DNA of 64,000 bases. It comes from Pontivivens ytuae. GTDB taxonomy: Bacteria > Pseudomonadota > Alphaproteobacteria > Rhodobacterales > Rhodobacteraceae. The DNA lies in NCBI RefSeq assembly GCF_015679265.1, contig NZ_CP064942.1, positions 1,334,001-1,398,000 on the forward strand. The letters run 5' to 3'. The position numbers and the translations under genes are program-made. The notes beneath the pieces are model-generated. The model was not told the DNA's origin. It saw only the letters and a list, made by a program, of their open reading frames with translations, and did no database searches. This document shows positions 8,481 to 17,225 of this stretch, in pieces (the first letter of the stretch is position 1; every line of letters starts with the position of its first letter).

Positions 8481-9188
8481 ATGCAGTTCGATCCGCCCCT
8501 CGTCCCCGCCACGTTGCTCCGCAGGTATAAGCGCTTCCTGGCCGATGTCATCCTGGAGGATGGGCGAGAGGTGACGGTGCACTGCGCCAATCCGGGCAAG
8601 ATGCTCGGCGTCTCCACGCCCGGCGCGCGGGTCTGGCTGCAGCCCGCCACCGATCCGAAGCGGAAGCTGCAATGGTCATGGCGGCTGATCGAGCTGGAGG
8701 ACGGGCACCTCGCGGGCATCGACACCGGCGTGCCCAACCGGATCGTCGGCGAGGCGCTGAGCGCCCGCGCGATCCCGGAGCTCGCGCCCTGGCAGACCAT
8801 CCGGCCCGAAGTGAAGTATGGCGAGAACTCCCGCGTGGATTTCCACCTCTCGGGCGGGCCGGGCCCCGACATCTGGCTGGAGGTCAAGAACGTCCACCTC
8901 CGCCGGGAGGACACCCTCGCCGAGTTTCCCGACAGCGTGACCACTCGAGGCGCCAAGCATCTGCGCGAGCTCTCCGCCCGGGTCGCCGCCGGGGAGCGGG
9001 CCGTCATGCTCTACGTCATACAACGTACGGATTGTGATAGGATCGCGATGGCCGCCGATCTCGACCCGGCCTATGCGGAGGCGTTCGAGCGCGCCGCGGA
9101 CACCGGGGTGGAGATGATCTGTCATGGAACCCGCATTTCACCAGATGGTGTTCAGCTCGCGGGCGCCCTGCCTGTCATTCGGCGGTGA
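8481..9188 (+). CDS. sfsA: SfsA family DNA/RNA nuclease-like protein
   Basis: This 235-residue protein carries the SfsA hallmarks: a short OB-like N-terminal domain (RRYKRFLADV, HCANPGKM) and a PD-(D/E)XK-like core with RVDFHL and WLEVKNVHL (about residues 119-142). E. coli SfsA was named for stimulating maltose fermentation and binds DNA; the family fold predicts nuclease activity. The ORF starts at ATG 8481 with AGGCGGAGGGG upstream. Forty bases later the methionine aminopeptidase gene begins, so they may share a transcript. Confidence 0.92.
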   Translation: MQFDPPLVPATLLRRYKRFLADVILEDGREVTVHCANPGKMLGVSTPGARVWLQPATDPKRKLQWSWRLIELEDGHLAGIDTGVPNRIVGEALSARAIPELAPWQTIRPEVKYGENSRVDFHLSGGPGPDIWLEVKNVHLRREDTLAEFPDSVTTRGAKHLRELSARVAAGERAVMLYVIQRTDCDRIAMAADLDPAYAEAFERAADTGVEMICHGTRISPDGVQLAGALPVIRR

Positions 9189-9227
9189 ATTGCCTATATT
9201 GCTGCCAAACCCGCTCTTGGACCCCCG

Positions 9228-10052
9228 ATGACACTCATGGACCAGCCCCGTACAATCCAGACCAACCGCGACGGTATCAACATCCATGCCGCCGAGGATT
9301 ACGCCGGAATGCACAAGGCGGGCCGCCTCGCGGCCCAGATCCTCGACGAGATCGGGCCGCTCGTTCAGCCCGGCGTGACGACCGGGGAGCTGGACCGGGT
9401 CATCCAGGACAAGATCGAGGCGGCAGGCGCCCTCTCGGCCACCATCGGGTACAAGGGCTACCAGCACGCCTCCTGCATCTCGATCAATCACGTGGTCTGT
9501 CACGGCATTCCGGGGGCGAAGGTCCTGCGGGACGGCGACATCCTCAATATCGACGTGACCGTGATCTTGGACGGCTGGTACGGCGACACGTCGCGCATGT
9601 TCTGGGCCGGCAAGCCCAGCCGGAAAGCGGAGCGTCTGATCCGCATCACGCATGACGCGCTGATGGAGGGGATCGCCGCGGTGAAGCCCGGCAAGACCTT
9701 CGGCGACATCGGCTACGCGATCCAGCGCTTCGCCGAGGCGCAGCGCTGCTCGGTCGTGCGCGATTTCTGCGGGCACGGGCTGGGGCGGCAGTTCCACTCG
9801 GCGCCCAACGTGCTGCATTACGGACGGCCCGGGCGCGGTCCGGTGCTGGAGCCCGGCATGTTCTTCACCATCGAGCCGATGATCAATCTCGGCCGGGCGG
9901 AGACCAAGATCCTCGCCGACGAATGGACCGCCGTGACCAAGGACCGGTCGCTGAGCGCGCAGTACGAGCACTCGATCGGCGTGACCGAGACGGGGTGCGA
10001 GATCTTCACCCTCTCGCCCGGCGGCCTCTACGAACCCGACTTCTCCCGTTAA
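9228..10052 (+). CDS. map: Type I methionine aminopeptidase
   Basis: This 274-residue cytosolic metalloprotease removes initiator methionine from nascent proteins. All five metal ligands can be placed: D109, D120, H183, E216 and E247, in the contexts LNIDV, YGDTSR, CGHGLG, IEPM and YEHS. Length and motifs are normal for the type I class. ATG 9228 or ATG 9237 could start it. The stop codon TAA forms the first half of a CtrA-type site that precedes radC. Confidence 0.96.
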   Translation: MTLMDQPRTIQTNRDGINIHAAEDYAGMHKAGRLAAQILDEIGPLVQPGVTTGELDRVIQDKIEAAGALSATIGYKGYQHASCISINHVVCHGIPGAKVLRDGDILNIDVTVILDGWYGDTSRMFWAGKPSRKAERLIRITHDALMEGIAAVKPGKTFGDIGYAIQRFAEAQRCSVVRDFCGHGLGRQFHSAPNVLHYGRPGRGPVLEPGMFFTIEPMINLGRAETKILADEWTAVTKDRSLSAQYEHSIGVTETGCEIFTLSPGGLYEPDFSR

Positions 10053-10064
10053 GCCCACCTTAAC
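10049..10064 (+). promoter_or_regulatory. CtrA-binding site upstream of radC
   Basis: The sequence TTAA-N7-TTAAC (10049-10052 and 10060-10064) is an exact match to the alphaproteobacterial CtrA consensus. It begins on the map stop codon and ends 10 bp before the radC start. In Rhodobacterales CtrA activates motility, gene-transfer-agent and competence/recombination genes, so a site before radC is biologically sensible. Confidence 0.6.
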
Positions 10065-10073
10065 CACCGCTGG

Positions 10074-10826
10074 ATGAGCCTGCGGGGCATGAAGGATGCT
10101 CCGCCCCTGCCCGGCTTCTCCGAAGCGCCGCAGTCGTTCCCGGCCACAGGCGCACGGCCCGACCAGGTGAACCACCGCGCCCGCTTGCGTGCACGGTTCA
10201 TGGCGGGCGGGGCCGACGCGCTGCCGGACTACGAACTGCTGGAGCTGGTGCTGTTCCGCGCGATCCCGCGCCGGGACGTGAAGCCGCTGGCAAAGGCCCT
10301 GATGGCGCGCTTCGGCGACTTCAACGCCGTGATCTCCGCCCCCACCGCACGGCTGACCGAGGTGCAAGGGGTCGGCGACGCCGTCGTGCAGGAGCTGAAG
10401 ATCGTCGAGGCCGCCGCCCACCGCCTCGCCCGGGCCGAGGTGATGGGGCGGGAGGTCATCTCCTCCTGGGACGCGCTGGTCCGCTACTGCCGCATCGTGC
10501 TGTCCCACGCGCCGACGGAGCGGTTCCGCATCCTCTTCCTCGACCGGCGCAACATCCTGATCGCCGACGAGGTGCAGCAGAGCGGCACCGTCGACCACGT
10601 TCCGGTCTACCCGCGAGAGGTCGCCCGGCGCGCGCTAGAACTCGGCGCCTCCGCCCTCATCCTCGTCCACAACCACCCCTCGGGCGATCCCACGCCCAGC
10701 CAGGCGGACGTGGACATGACCCGCACAATCGAAGCCGCCCTGCGCCCGCTCGACATCGTGCTCCACGACCACATCGTCGTCGGCAAGGGGCACGAAGTGA
10801 GCCTGCGCGCCGGTGGCTATCTCTGA
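10074..10826 (+). CDS. radC: RadC family protein (JAB/MPN domain)
   Basis: The 250-residue protein has an N-terminal UPF0758 helix-hairpin-helix part (about residues 40-120, LTEVQGVGDAVVQELK) and a C-terminal JAB1/MPN metalloprotease-like domain with the intact motif HNHPSGDPTPSQAD. Despite its name the family's role in DNA repair is unproven; links to recombination and natural transformation are reported in some species. The perfect CtrA site just upstream supports a role in that regulon. A strong GC hairpin follows, shared with the convergent gene. Confidence 0.93.
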   Translation: MSLRGMKDAPPLPGFSEAPQSFPATGARPDQVNHRARLRARFMAGGADALPDYELLELVLFRAIPRRDVKPLAKALMARFGDFNAVISAPTARLTEVQGVGDAVVQELKIVEAAAHRLARAEVMGREVISSWDALVRYCRIVLSHAPTERFRILFLDRRNILIADEVQQSGTVDHVPVYPREVARRALELGASALILVHNHPSGDPTPSQADVDMTRTIEAALRPLDIVLHDHIVVGKGHEVSLRAGGYL

Positions 10827-10839
10827 CCCCAAACGAAAA

Positions 10840-10859
10840 CGGCGCCCCGGGGGGCGCCG
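10840..10859. terminator. Bidirectional terminator-like hairpin between radC and the PstS-OmpA gene
   Basis: A 9-bp perfect GC stem (cggcgcccc / ggggcgccg) with a 2-base gap lies between two convergent genes. It is flanked by CTTCCTGTTTCTCT on one side and, on the other strand, GTTTTCGTTT. The T-tracts are imperfect but the position and stability fit termination in both directions. Confidence 0.7.
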
Positions 10860-10883
10860 CTTCCTGTTTCTCTGAGGTCCGGA

Positions 10884-12470
10884 TCAGACGCGGTCGCGGA
10901 TCCAGATTTCCACGCGGCGGTTCACCTGGCGGCCCTGGAAGGTCTCGTTGCAGCCCACCGGGGAGATCTCGCCGAAGCCCAGCACGTTGATCTGCTGATC
11001 GTCGAGCGAACCGGCCGGTGCGGCCTGAACGATTGCCTCGAGCACCTGCTCGGCGCGACGCTCGGACAGCGCGCGGTTGAGGTCCGGACGGCCGATCGAG
11101 TCGGTGAAGCCGACCAGCATCACTTCCTTGCCGTCATAGGCACCGCGGGCGAGCTGCTCCGCGACGCGCACGACGTCGCGCTGTGCTTTCGCGTCGAGCA
11201 GCGAAGAGCCCGGCTGGAAGCGCAGCGTGGTGGACAGACGCTCGGCGTTCAGCATCAGGGAGGCGAAGTCACGCACATCCGTCAGCTGCTCCGCATCCTC
11301 GGCCGCCAGCATGGCGGAGGCGAGGCGCAGGCCCTGCTCGTTCATCGCGGCACCGGAGATGCCCTGGTCGATGAAGCCCGCGTCTGCGATGATGTCCTGC
11401 GCGGCATCGGAGCTCACGAAGTCGATCAGGTTGCGGGCGTGGTTCGGCAGGGTCTGGTTCGTCGTGTAGAGGTAGAGACGACGCGCCAGCGGGTATTCCT
11501 CGGCCTTGATGTTGAAGACCGACGGCTCGGTGACGATGCCGCAGACCTCCTCAATCCCCACGGCCTGAGCGTTGCGCTCGTTGGCGTAGGAGGTGAAGCC
11601 GATGCCGAACGGATCGTTGGCGACCGCGTCGGACAGGTCCGCGTTGTCGTTGATCACGCGTGCGTTCGACGTCATCTCGAGGCCGAGCGGGTCGAGCACG
11701 GTGCTGGCGAACACGCCGCGGGTGCCGGAGCCGGCCTCACGGCTGTAGACGTTGATCGGAGCGTTCGCGCCGCCGACCTGCGACCAGTTGGTGATGTCGC
11801 CGGAGAAGATGCCCGCCATCTCCTCGAGGGAGAGATTGCGCACCGGGTTGGTCCGGGACGTTACCACCAGCAGACCGTCGAGCGCGAGGATGTATTCCTG
11901 CGTCGGGTCCGTGATGTTGCCGAGATTGGCCGCGTCGAAGGCCTGCGCCTCACGCGGACGCACCTGGCGGGACGCCATGCCGATCGAAGCGGAGCCTTCC
12001 AGGAGCGACTGGAACGCCGCGCCGGAGTTCGCGGAGGCGATCTCCACATCCGCGATCTTGCCGCCCGAGAGATCCTCGATGGCCAGAGCGCGGGAGCCGT
12101 CGGCGTTCAGCTGGTTTGCCGCGATGTCGGCGTCGAGTGCGAAGGAGTAGCCTTCGACCAGTGCCGGCATCAGGTCGCCGCCGATCGTGTCGGAGCCCGC
12201 GATGCGGAACTCGGACACCAGAAGCGACGGATCGGGGCAGCCCGTGCCTTCGCAGGAGACCTGGTAGGCGTCGATGGTGATGTCACCGATCGCCGATCGG
12301 ATCAGGTAGTTCTGCCCATCGAACTCGACCAGATCACCACGCAGGGTGATCGAGCCGTCATACGATTGCAGGGTGACTTGCTGTGCAACCACGGGTGCGG
12401 TCGTCAACGTCAGCGCGGCCGCGAGCCCCACTCGACCGATTGTGCCGCGGACAACCTTACTCAGTTTCAT
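10884..12470 (-). CDS. PstS-like substrate-binding protein fused to an OmpA domain
   Basis: The 528-residue exported protein has a signal peptide (MKLSKV start, cleavage after VVAQ). It continues with a PstS-type periplasmic binding domain (about residues 85-360, with AGSDTIGG, ASRQVRPREAQ and the ligand-loop motif REAGSGTRG). An OmpA/Pal-like peptidoglycan-binding domain (about 405-528) carries NRALSERRAEQV and ends in NRRVEIWIRD. Free PstS feeds an ABC transporter; here the fusion would tie a ligand-binding domain to the cell wall, and no pstCAB is nearby. ATG 12470 is chosen because it gives a clean signal peptide; ATG 12485 is possible. A divergent role such as sensing or scavenging is inference. 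The next minus-strand gene upstream probably belongs with it. Confidence 0.8.
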   Translation of the reverse strand: MKLSKVVRGTIGRVGLAAALTLTTAPVVAQQVTLQSYDGSITLRGDLVEFDGQNYLIRSAIGDITIDAYQVSCEGTGCPDPSLLVSEFRIAGSDTIGGDLMPALVEGYSFALDADIAANQLNADGSRALAIEDLSGGKIADVEIASANSGAAFQSLLEGSASIGMASRQVRPREAQAFDAANLGNITDPTQEYILALDGLLVVTSRTNPVRNLSLEEMAGIFSGDITNWSQVGGANAPINVYSREAGSGTRGVFASTVLDPLGLEMTSNARVINDNADLSDAVANDPFGIGFTSYANERNAQAVGIEEVCGIVTEPSVFNIKAEEYPLARRLYLYTTNQTLPNHARNLIDFVSSDAAQDIIADAGFIDQGISGAAMNEQGLRLASAMLAAEDAEQLTDVRDFASLMLNAERLSTTLRFQPGSSLLDAKAQRDVVRVAEQLARGAYDGKEVMLVGFTDSIGRPDLNRALSERRAEQVLEAIVQAAPAGSLDDQQINVLGFGEISPVGCNETFQGRQVNRRVEIWIRDRV

Positions 12471-12543
12471 CCCTAAGTCCCTCATCTTTCCTGTGGCCGG
12501 TTCCGGCGCCTTTTACGCTGCTAATATGTAGTCCATCGTCGTA

Positions 12544-14640
12544 TCAGCGCTGCGCGACGGTGATATCACGCACTGCCGATGAGAATGACACGATGTCCCC
12601 GTCCGTTCCGCAACCCGCCGTTTCGATGGAGACGGTGTCACGGTCCGAAGTCAGTGCCTGGTTGTTGTAAAGAGACAGCACCTGGACCCGGTCATTGCAG
12701 GATTCTGCGCCTTCTGAGACACGCACCTGCGTGTTGACGACGCCCGCCTGTGTCCGACGAGACACAGGAAGAGTGTAGACCTCCACCTGGCGCGCACCCG
12801 GCAGGCCGAGCTGCGTCAGGTAACCGCCGCCGTTCCGGCGCGAGTCGCGGTAGCTGCGCGGGTTCTGCTCCCACACGTGACCGTCGCTGCCCTCGGCTGC
12901 GGTGTACTCCAGCGCGTGGAGGTCGAGATTGATGTCGCCGTTCCAGGCGATCGCGACGCGGGCAACCCGGTCGATGCCGCGCACGACGATGTCGGTTTCC
13001 GCCTCGGCCCCGTCGACGAAGCGCGCCGAGATGGTCGTCTCCTCGTCGAAGGCCGGAAGGTCGATCTGAAGCTGGCCGTTCGCGTCGGTGACGCTGTCGA
13101 CCTCGAGACCGGAATAGCCGATCGTGACCAGCGAGTTGGGCCGGCACTCGGACGTCAGTGTGACGGCGAGCACTTCGCCCAGCTTGGCCGAAGCAATCAT
13201 GTTGGCGCTGCAGGTCGCGACGGCCGCGTCTGTCGTCGGCGTCTCGTTCACCTCGGGAACCGTCGGCTCGGCCGGCGTGAGGGCCGCGGTGCGGACCTCG
13301 TTGCTGTCGCTGGAGTTGTTGACGCTGGGTGCGCGCGGCGACTGCGGCAGGCCGAGTGCGGTGACCTGCTGCTCGACCGGCAGCGAGGGCGCCTGCGGCG
13401 ACTCACCGCTGCGCGAGGACGCGCTGTCGGATGCGAGCGGCACGATGATCTGCGCGGCGCGCTCGGTCACGACACCTGCATTGCTGAGGCTGGCCGTGCC
13501 CTGAACCTGCGGACGGGCCGCGCTGGTCTGGGAGGCCACCGCGACGCGCGGGCTCTCGACCGCCTCGGGCCGCGGTGCGGCAGGCGCCGGGCGGAACATG
13601 GACGTCACGGAGCGGAGCGTCAGGCTGCCGCCGCTGCGCGCGCCCTGAACATTGGCCGCGGAGGGCTCGACCGCTGCGACGCGGGGCTGCGACGGCAGAC
13701 CGGGACGCGCCACCGGGGCGCTGTCGGCATCGCCGCCACCCAGGCGCGGTGCGGTGCCGCCGGCGCCGGGGCGCTGCGGCAGGGACGGTGCGGACGGACG
13801 TGCGTTGGACGCGTCCGGTGCGTTCGGAAGCGACGCGATCTGCTGGCCGCCACCCAGGCTCGGGCGGGACGGCGAGGGCGACGCGGCTGCGAAGTCGCGG
13901 CTCACGCTGCCAAGCTGCGGCGCGGCCGGGCGGCCGACTGCGATGCGCTCGGGCGCGGAGCCGCGGCGCAGCGTCGGCGCGCTGCCGTCGATATCGAGGC
14001 TCGGCGCGCCAAAGCCGCTGGAGGCGAGACCGCGCGCGGTGACAGCCGCACTCTCCTGCCGGTCGAGGCCGGAGCCGGAGCCCTGCATCGGGCGGCCGAT
14101 CTGCACCGGCTGGACATTACGATTGCGGATGGACGCCAGCGCGTCCGCCGGCGCGATGCCGACATTGGAGTTCGGAGCGGCGAGCGACGGTGCGCGCAGC
14201 GTGGGGAACGCGGAGTTGCTGTCGGCAACCGCGTTGCTGCGGTTCGGCAGCGCGTCGGGGAGGGCGACCGACAGCCGGACCTGCGCGCTCGGGCAGGTGT
14301 CGCCCTGGATCACACAGTAGGTAAAGACGACCTGGCCGGAGCAGGCGTCCGAGTTGAGGTACTCGATCTGCCCGCCCGAGCGGCGCACGGTGCCGCAAAC
14401 CGGGTTTTCAACAATCAGAAGGCGATCTGCATCGCCCTGGGCCACGTTCACGTCATTGGACAGAACGTCCAGCGTCTGCGTGCGCCCGGCCCGAACATCG
14501 TACTCGTCCTCGACAGCCTCGTAGGCGTCGACGGAGCCGAAAGCGGCCATAATGAATTCGCTGCGTTGTGCCATTGTGCCGACTGCGATGACCAGAACCA
14601 CCGCCGTTAGAAGCACCATGAGCCGATCATCGGCTTTCAT
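12544..14640 (-). CDS. Membrane-anchored protein with cadherin-like domain and long disordered linker
   Basis: This 698-residue protein is not one I recognise. Seen in order are a short N-terminal membrane segment (about residues 7-25) and a cadherin-like/Big_9-type domain with the signature DVLSNDV (about 57-63) and FTYCV. A 300-residue Pro/Ser/Ala/Arg-rich low-complexity linker follows. A C-terminal beta-rich region (about 470-698) has several cysteines that could form disulphides in the periplasm. It lies 73 bp upstream of the PstS-OmpA gene on the same strand, so the pair may be an operon acting at the envelope. The alternative is an unrelated structural surface protein. Confidence 0.65.
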   Translation of the reverse strand: MKADDRLMVLLTAVVLVIAVGTMAQRSEFIMAAFGSVDAYEAVEDEYDVRAGRTQTLDVLSNDVNVAQGDADRLLIVENPVCGTVRRSGGQIEYLNSDACSGQVVFTYCVIQGDTCPSAQVRLSVALPDALPNRSNAVADSNSAFPTLRAPSLAAPNSNVGIAPADALASIRNRNVQPVQIGRPMQGSGSGLDRQESAAVTARGLASSGFGAPSLDIDGSAPTLRRGSAPERIAVGRPAAPQLGSVSRDFAAASPSPSRPSLGGGQQIASLPNAPDASNARPSAPSLPQRPGAGGTAPRLGGGDADSAPVARPGLPSQPRVAAVEPSAANVQGARSGGSLTLRSVTSMFRPAPAAPRPEAVESPRVAVASQTSAARPQVQGTASLSNAGVVTERAAQIIVPLASDSASSRSGESPQAPSLPVEQQVTALGLPQSPRAPSVNNSSDSNEVRTAALTPAEPTVPEVNETPTTDAAVATCSANMIASAKLGEVLAVTLTSECRPNSLVTIGYSGLEVDSVTDANGQLQIDLPAFDEETTISARFVDGAEAETDIVVRGIDRVARVAIAWNGDINLDLHALEYTAAEGSDGHVWEQNPRSYRDSRRNGGGYLTQLGLPGARQVEVYTLPVSRRTQAGVVNTQVRVSEGAESCNDRVQVLSLYNNQALTSDRDTVSIETAGCGTDGDIVSFSSAVRDITVAQR

Positions 14641-14693
14641 CGTTGATCCCCCACGAATCGTCGCCCCGCGTCCCTCATCGCGTGACCTGTCGA

Positions 14694-14722
14694 GTTAACA
14701 TCGATTCCGCTTCGATTTTCAA
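14694..14722 (-). promoter_or_regulatory. Candidate promoter for the envelope gene pair
   Basis: On the minus strand TTGAAA (14722-14717) and GTTAAC (14699-14694) are separated by 17 bp in the AT-rich divergent region before the 698-residue protein. This region, 14641-14847, is visibly richer in A and T than the rest of the window. The start site would lie some 45 bp before the ATG. Confidence 0.35.
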
Positions 14723-14847
14723 CTTTCCTAATTCTTTTTTCCCGGCACCAAGGCATTGGGAAAACGGTTAGTTAGCCAATGTGGCGCGAAAGCGGCAGAA
14801 TGATCCGTCCGTAGCGTCAGCCTGCGGCGTTGCAGAAGGGGCACGCA

Positions 14848-17118
14848 ATGAAGTTCGGAATTGGCCAGCCGGTCCGGCGTCGCGAGGACGTCCGGTTCCT
14901 CACGGGCGCGGGCCGCTACGTCGACGATATACAACCAGAAACTGTTCTTTTTATGCATGTTTTGCGCTCGGACGTGCCGCACGGCCACCTGCGCGAGGTG
15001 GACATATCCGACGCCCGGCAAGCCCCCGGCGTGGTCCGGGTGTGGATGTCCGATGACATCGCGGGGCGCATCCATCCGATCGATGCCGACATGCCGCTGA
15101 TGGGGGTCGGCGGTCGGCCCTTCGGCGCGGCGCCGCAACCACATCTCGCCCGCGGAAAGGTCCGCTATGTCGGCGAGCCGATCGCTGTCGTACTCGCCAA
15201 TAGCGTGAAAGAAGCGATGGATGCGGCCGAATTGATTCGCGTTGAGGTCGATGATGTTTGCGCAAATGTCGACACATTGAATGCTTCGAATGCGCCGGAT
15301 CTGCACGAGCACTTGCCGGGCAACCGGCTTTTTCGGTGGGAGGTCGGGGACGAGGCCGCGACCGCCGCGGCCTTCGAGCGTGCCGAGACCGTGGTCGAGG
15401 TGGCGATCACGAACCAGCGGCTCGTCGTGAACGCGCTGGAGCCGCGCGGGATCGTCGTCGATCCCGGTGGGGAGGCGACACGGATCTGGGTCAGCAACCA
15501 GGGTGTCCACGCCGCGCGCAACGACATCACCCGCGACCTCGCCCGGAACGCCGACACTTTGCAGGTGCTGTCCCCCGATGTCGGTGGCGGCTTCGGCATG
15601 AAGTTAATCAATCATCCGGAGTACAGCCTCGCCGTCGCCTTGGCCGAGGAGACCGGCCAGCCGGTGAAATGGACCGCGGGCCGCAGCGAGTCCTTTCTCG
15701 CCGATGTGCAGGCCCGCGATCTGCACACGCGGGCCGAGGGCGCCTTCGATGCCAAGGGGCGTCTGCTCGGCCTGCGCTGGCACTCCACGTCGAATGTTGG
15801 GGCCTACACGCCCGGCTACGGTGCGGCCGTGCACACCATGTTTTCCGGGCACCTGATCGGCGGCGTCTACGACGTGTCGGCCGTTCACCACGTGGTCGAG
15901 GGTGTCGTCACCAACTCCACACCGGTGGACGCCTATCGCGGCGCGGGCAAGCCCGAGGTGCTCCACGTCATGGAGCGGCTGATGAGTGCCGCCGCCCGGC
16001 GGATCGGGCTCGACCAGGTGGAGATCCGGCGGCGCAATCTCATCCGCCCGTACCAGATCCCTTACACCACCGCCGGTGGAATCGAGTTCGACGCACTCGA
16101 CGCGCCCGCCGTGCTCGACAAGGCCATCGCGGCGGCGGACTGGGCGGGCTTCCCCGCGCGGGCGCAGGCGGCGCGCAGCGCCGGACGCCTCGCCGGGATC
16201 GGCCTCGCCTACTACTACGAACGCACCGGCGGCGGCCCGGTGGAGCGCGGGCGGATCGAGATGCAGGCGGACGGCACCATCCTCGCCCATGTCGGCACGC
16301 AGAGCTCCGGCCAGGGGCATGAGACCGCGTGGGCGCAGGTCATCGCCGACCAGCTTGGCGTTCCCTTCGACAGTGTCCGGATCGAGGCGGGCGACAGTGC
16401 CGCCCTGCCCGATGGGGGCGGCACCGGCGGCTCCCGCTCCGCTGTTCAGGCGAGCCGGGTCTTCCTGCGCGCCTCCGAAGCGCTGGTGGACGCCGCCCTC
16501 GATGCCGCGACGGAACTGCTGGAGGTCGCCCGCCCCGACCTCGCCTTCGACCGGGAGGCCGGCGCGATCCGCATCGCGGGCACCGACCGCGCCGCCTCGC
16601 TGCAGGAGGTCGCGGCCCATGCCGGCGGCCTCACCGCCACCGGCGCCGTGGACGACAAGATCACCACGACGCCCAACGGCGCCCATATCGCGGAGGTCGA
16701 GGTGGACACTGACACGGGCGAGGTCCGCCTCACCCGCTACACCGTCGTCGACGACTTCGGCCGCGTCATCAATCCGATGATCGTGACCGGACAGGTGCAT
16801 GGCGGCGTCACGCAAGGCATCGGCCAAGTGCTGGGCGAGGCCATGGTTTGGAACGAGGACGGCCAGCCCCTCGCCGCCTCCTACATGGATTACCGGATGC
16901 CGCGAGCCGCCGACCTGCCCTTCTTCGACGTGGAGCTGGTGGAGCTGCCGACACCCTCGAACCCGCTGGGGCTGAAGGGCTGCGGCGAGGCGGGCTCCGT
17001 CGCCGCCGTCGGGGCGACGGCGAACGCGGTGATGGACGCACTCGCGCTGGCGGACGTCCACGATCTCGCCCCGCCCTACACCCCCGTCCGCGTGTGGGAA
17101 GCGCTGAACCATCGATAA
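14848..17118 (+). CDS. Xanthine dehydrogenase/CODH-family molybdopterin-binding large subunit (form II CoxL-like)
   Basis: The 756-residue protein is a molybdenum hydroxylase large subunit. Visible are the MoCo-binding segment VGGGFGMK, the active-site loop AYRGAGK (form II; the true CO dehydrogenase loop is AYRCSFR) and the C-terminal GCGEAGS with the catalytic glutamate. True aerobic CO oxidation is therefore unlikely; aldehydes or heterocycles are possible substrates. ATG 14848 has AGAAGGGG upstream. The usual FAD (CoxM) and 2Fe-2S (CoxS) subunits are absent on both sides, so it is an orphan or recruits partners from elsewhere. XdhC, MocA-like and CoxDE-like maturation genes occur 30-40 kb downstream. 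Confidence 0.88.
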   Translation: MKFGIGQPVRRREDVRFLTGAGRYVDDIQPETVLFMHVLRSDVPHGHLREVDISDARQAPGVVRVWMSDDIAGRIHPIDADMPLMGVGGRPFGAAPQPHLARGKVRYVGEPIAVVLANSVKEAMDAAELIRVEVDDVCANVDTLNASNAPDLHEHLPGNRLFRWEVGDEAATAAAFERAETVVEVAITNQRLVVNALEPRGIVVDPGGEATRIWVSNQGVHAARNDITRDLARNADTLQVLSPDVGGGFGMKLINHPEYSLAVALAEETGQPVKWTAGRSESFLADVQARDLHTRAEGAFDAKGRLLGLRWHSTSNVGAYTPGYGAAVHTMFSGHLIGGVYDVSAVHHVVEGVVTNSTPVDAYRGAGKPEVLHVMERLMSAAARRIGLDQVEIRRRNLIRPYQIPYTTAGGIEFDALDAPAVLDKAIAAADWAGFPARAQAARSAGRLAGIGLAYYYERTGGGPVERGRIEMQADGTILAHVGTQSSGQGHETAWAQVIADQLGVPFDSVRIEAGDSAALPDGGGTGGSRSAVQASRVFLRASEALVDAALDAATELLEVARPDLAFDREAGAIRIAGTDRAASLQEVAAHAGGLTATGAVDDKITTTPNGAHIAEVEVDTDTGEVRLTRYTVVDDFGRVINPMIVTGQVHGGVTQGIGQVLGEAMVWNEDGQPLAASYMDYRMPRAADLPFFDVELVELPTPSNPLGLKGCGEAGSVAAVGATANAVMDALALADVHDLAPPYTPVRVWEALNHR

Positions 17119-17225
17119 TCCCGCCCCTGCGAACAACGCGTTTCGCCGCAGTCCGCCGGGTTGAAGCAGCCTTCGCAGCGGGCCATCTCCGCAGTCCGAT
17201 TGGTTTGCTTTTTGAAGGAGGACCC

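Noticed and set aside
9138..10598. Long antisense frame opposite map and radC (486 codons)
   Set aside because: It is the shadow of two well-conserved genes in GC-rich DNA; no family motif and no ribosome-binding site.
12877..14610. Long plus-strand frame opposite the 698-residue envelope protein
   Set aside because: Arg/Ala/Gly-rich composition typical of shadow frames; the minus-strand frame has a membrane anchor, domain signatures and a promoter.
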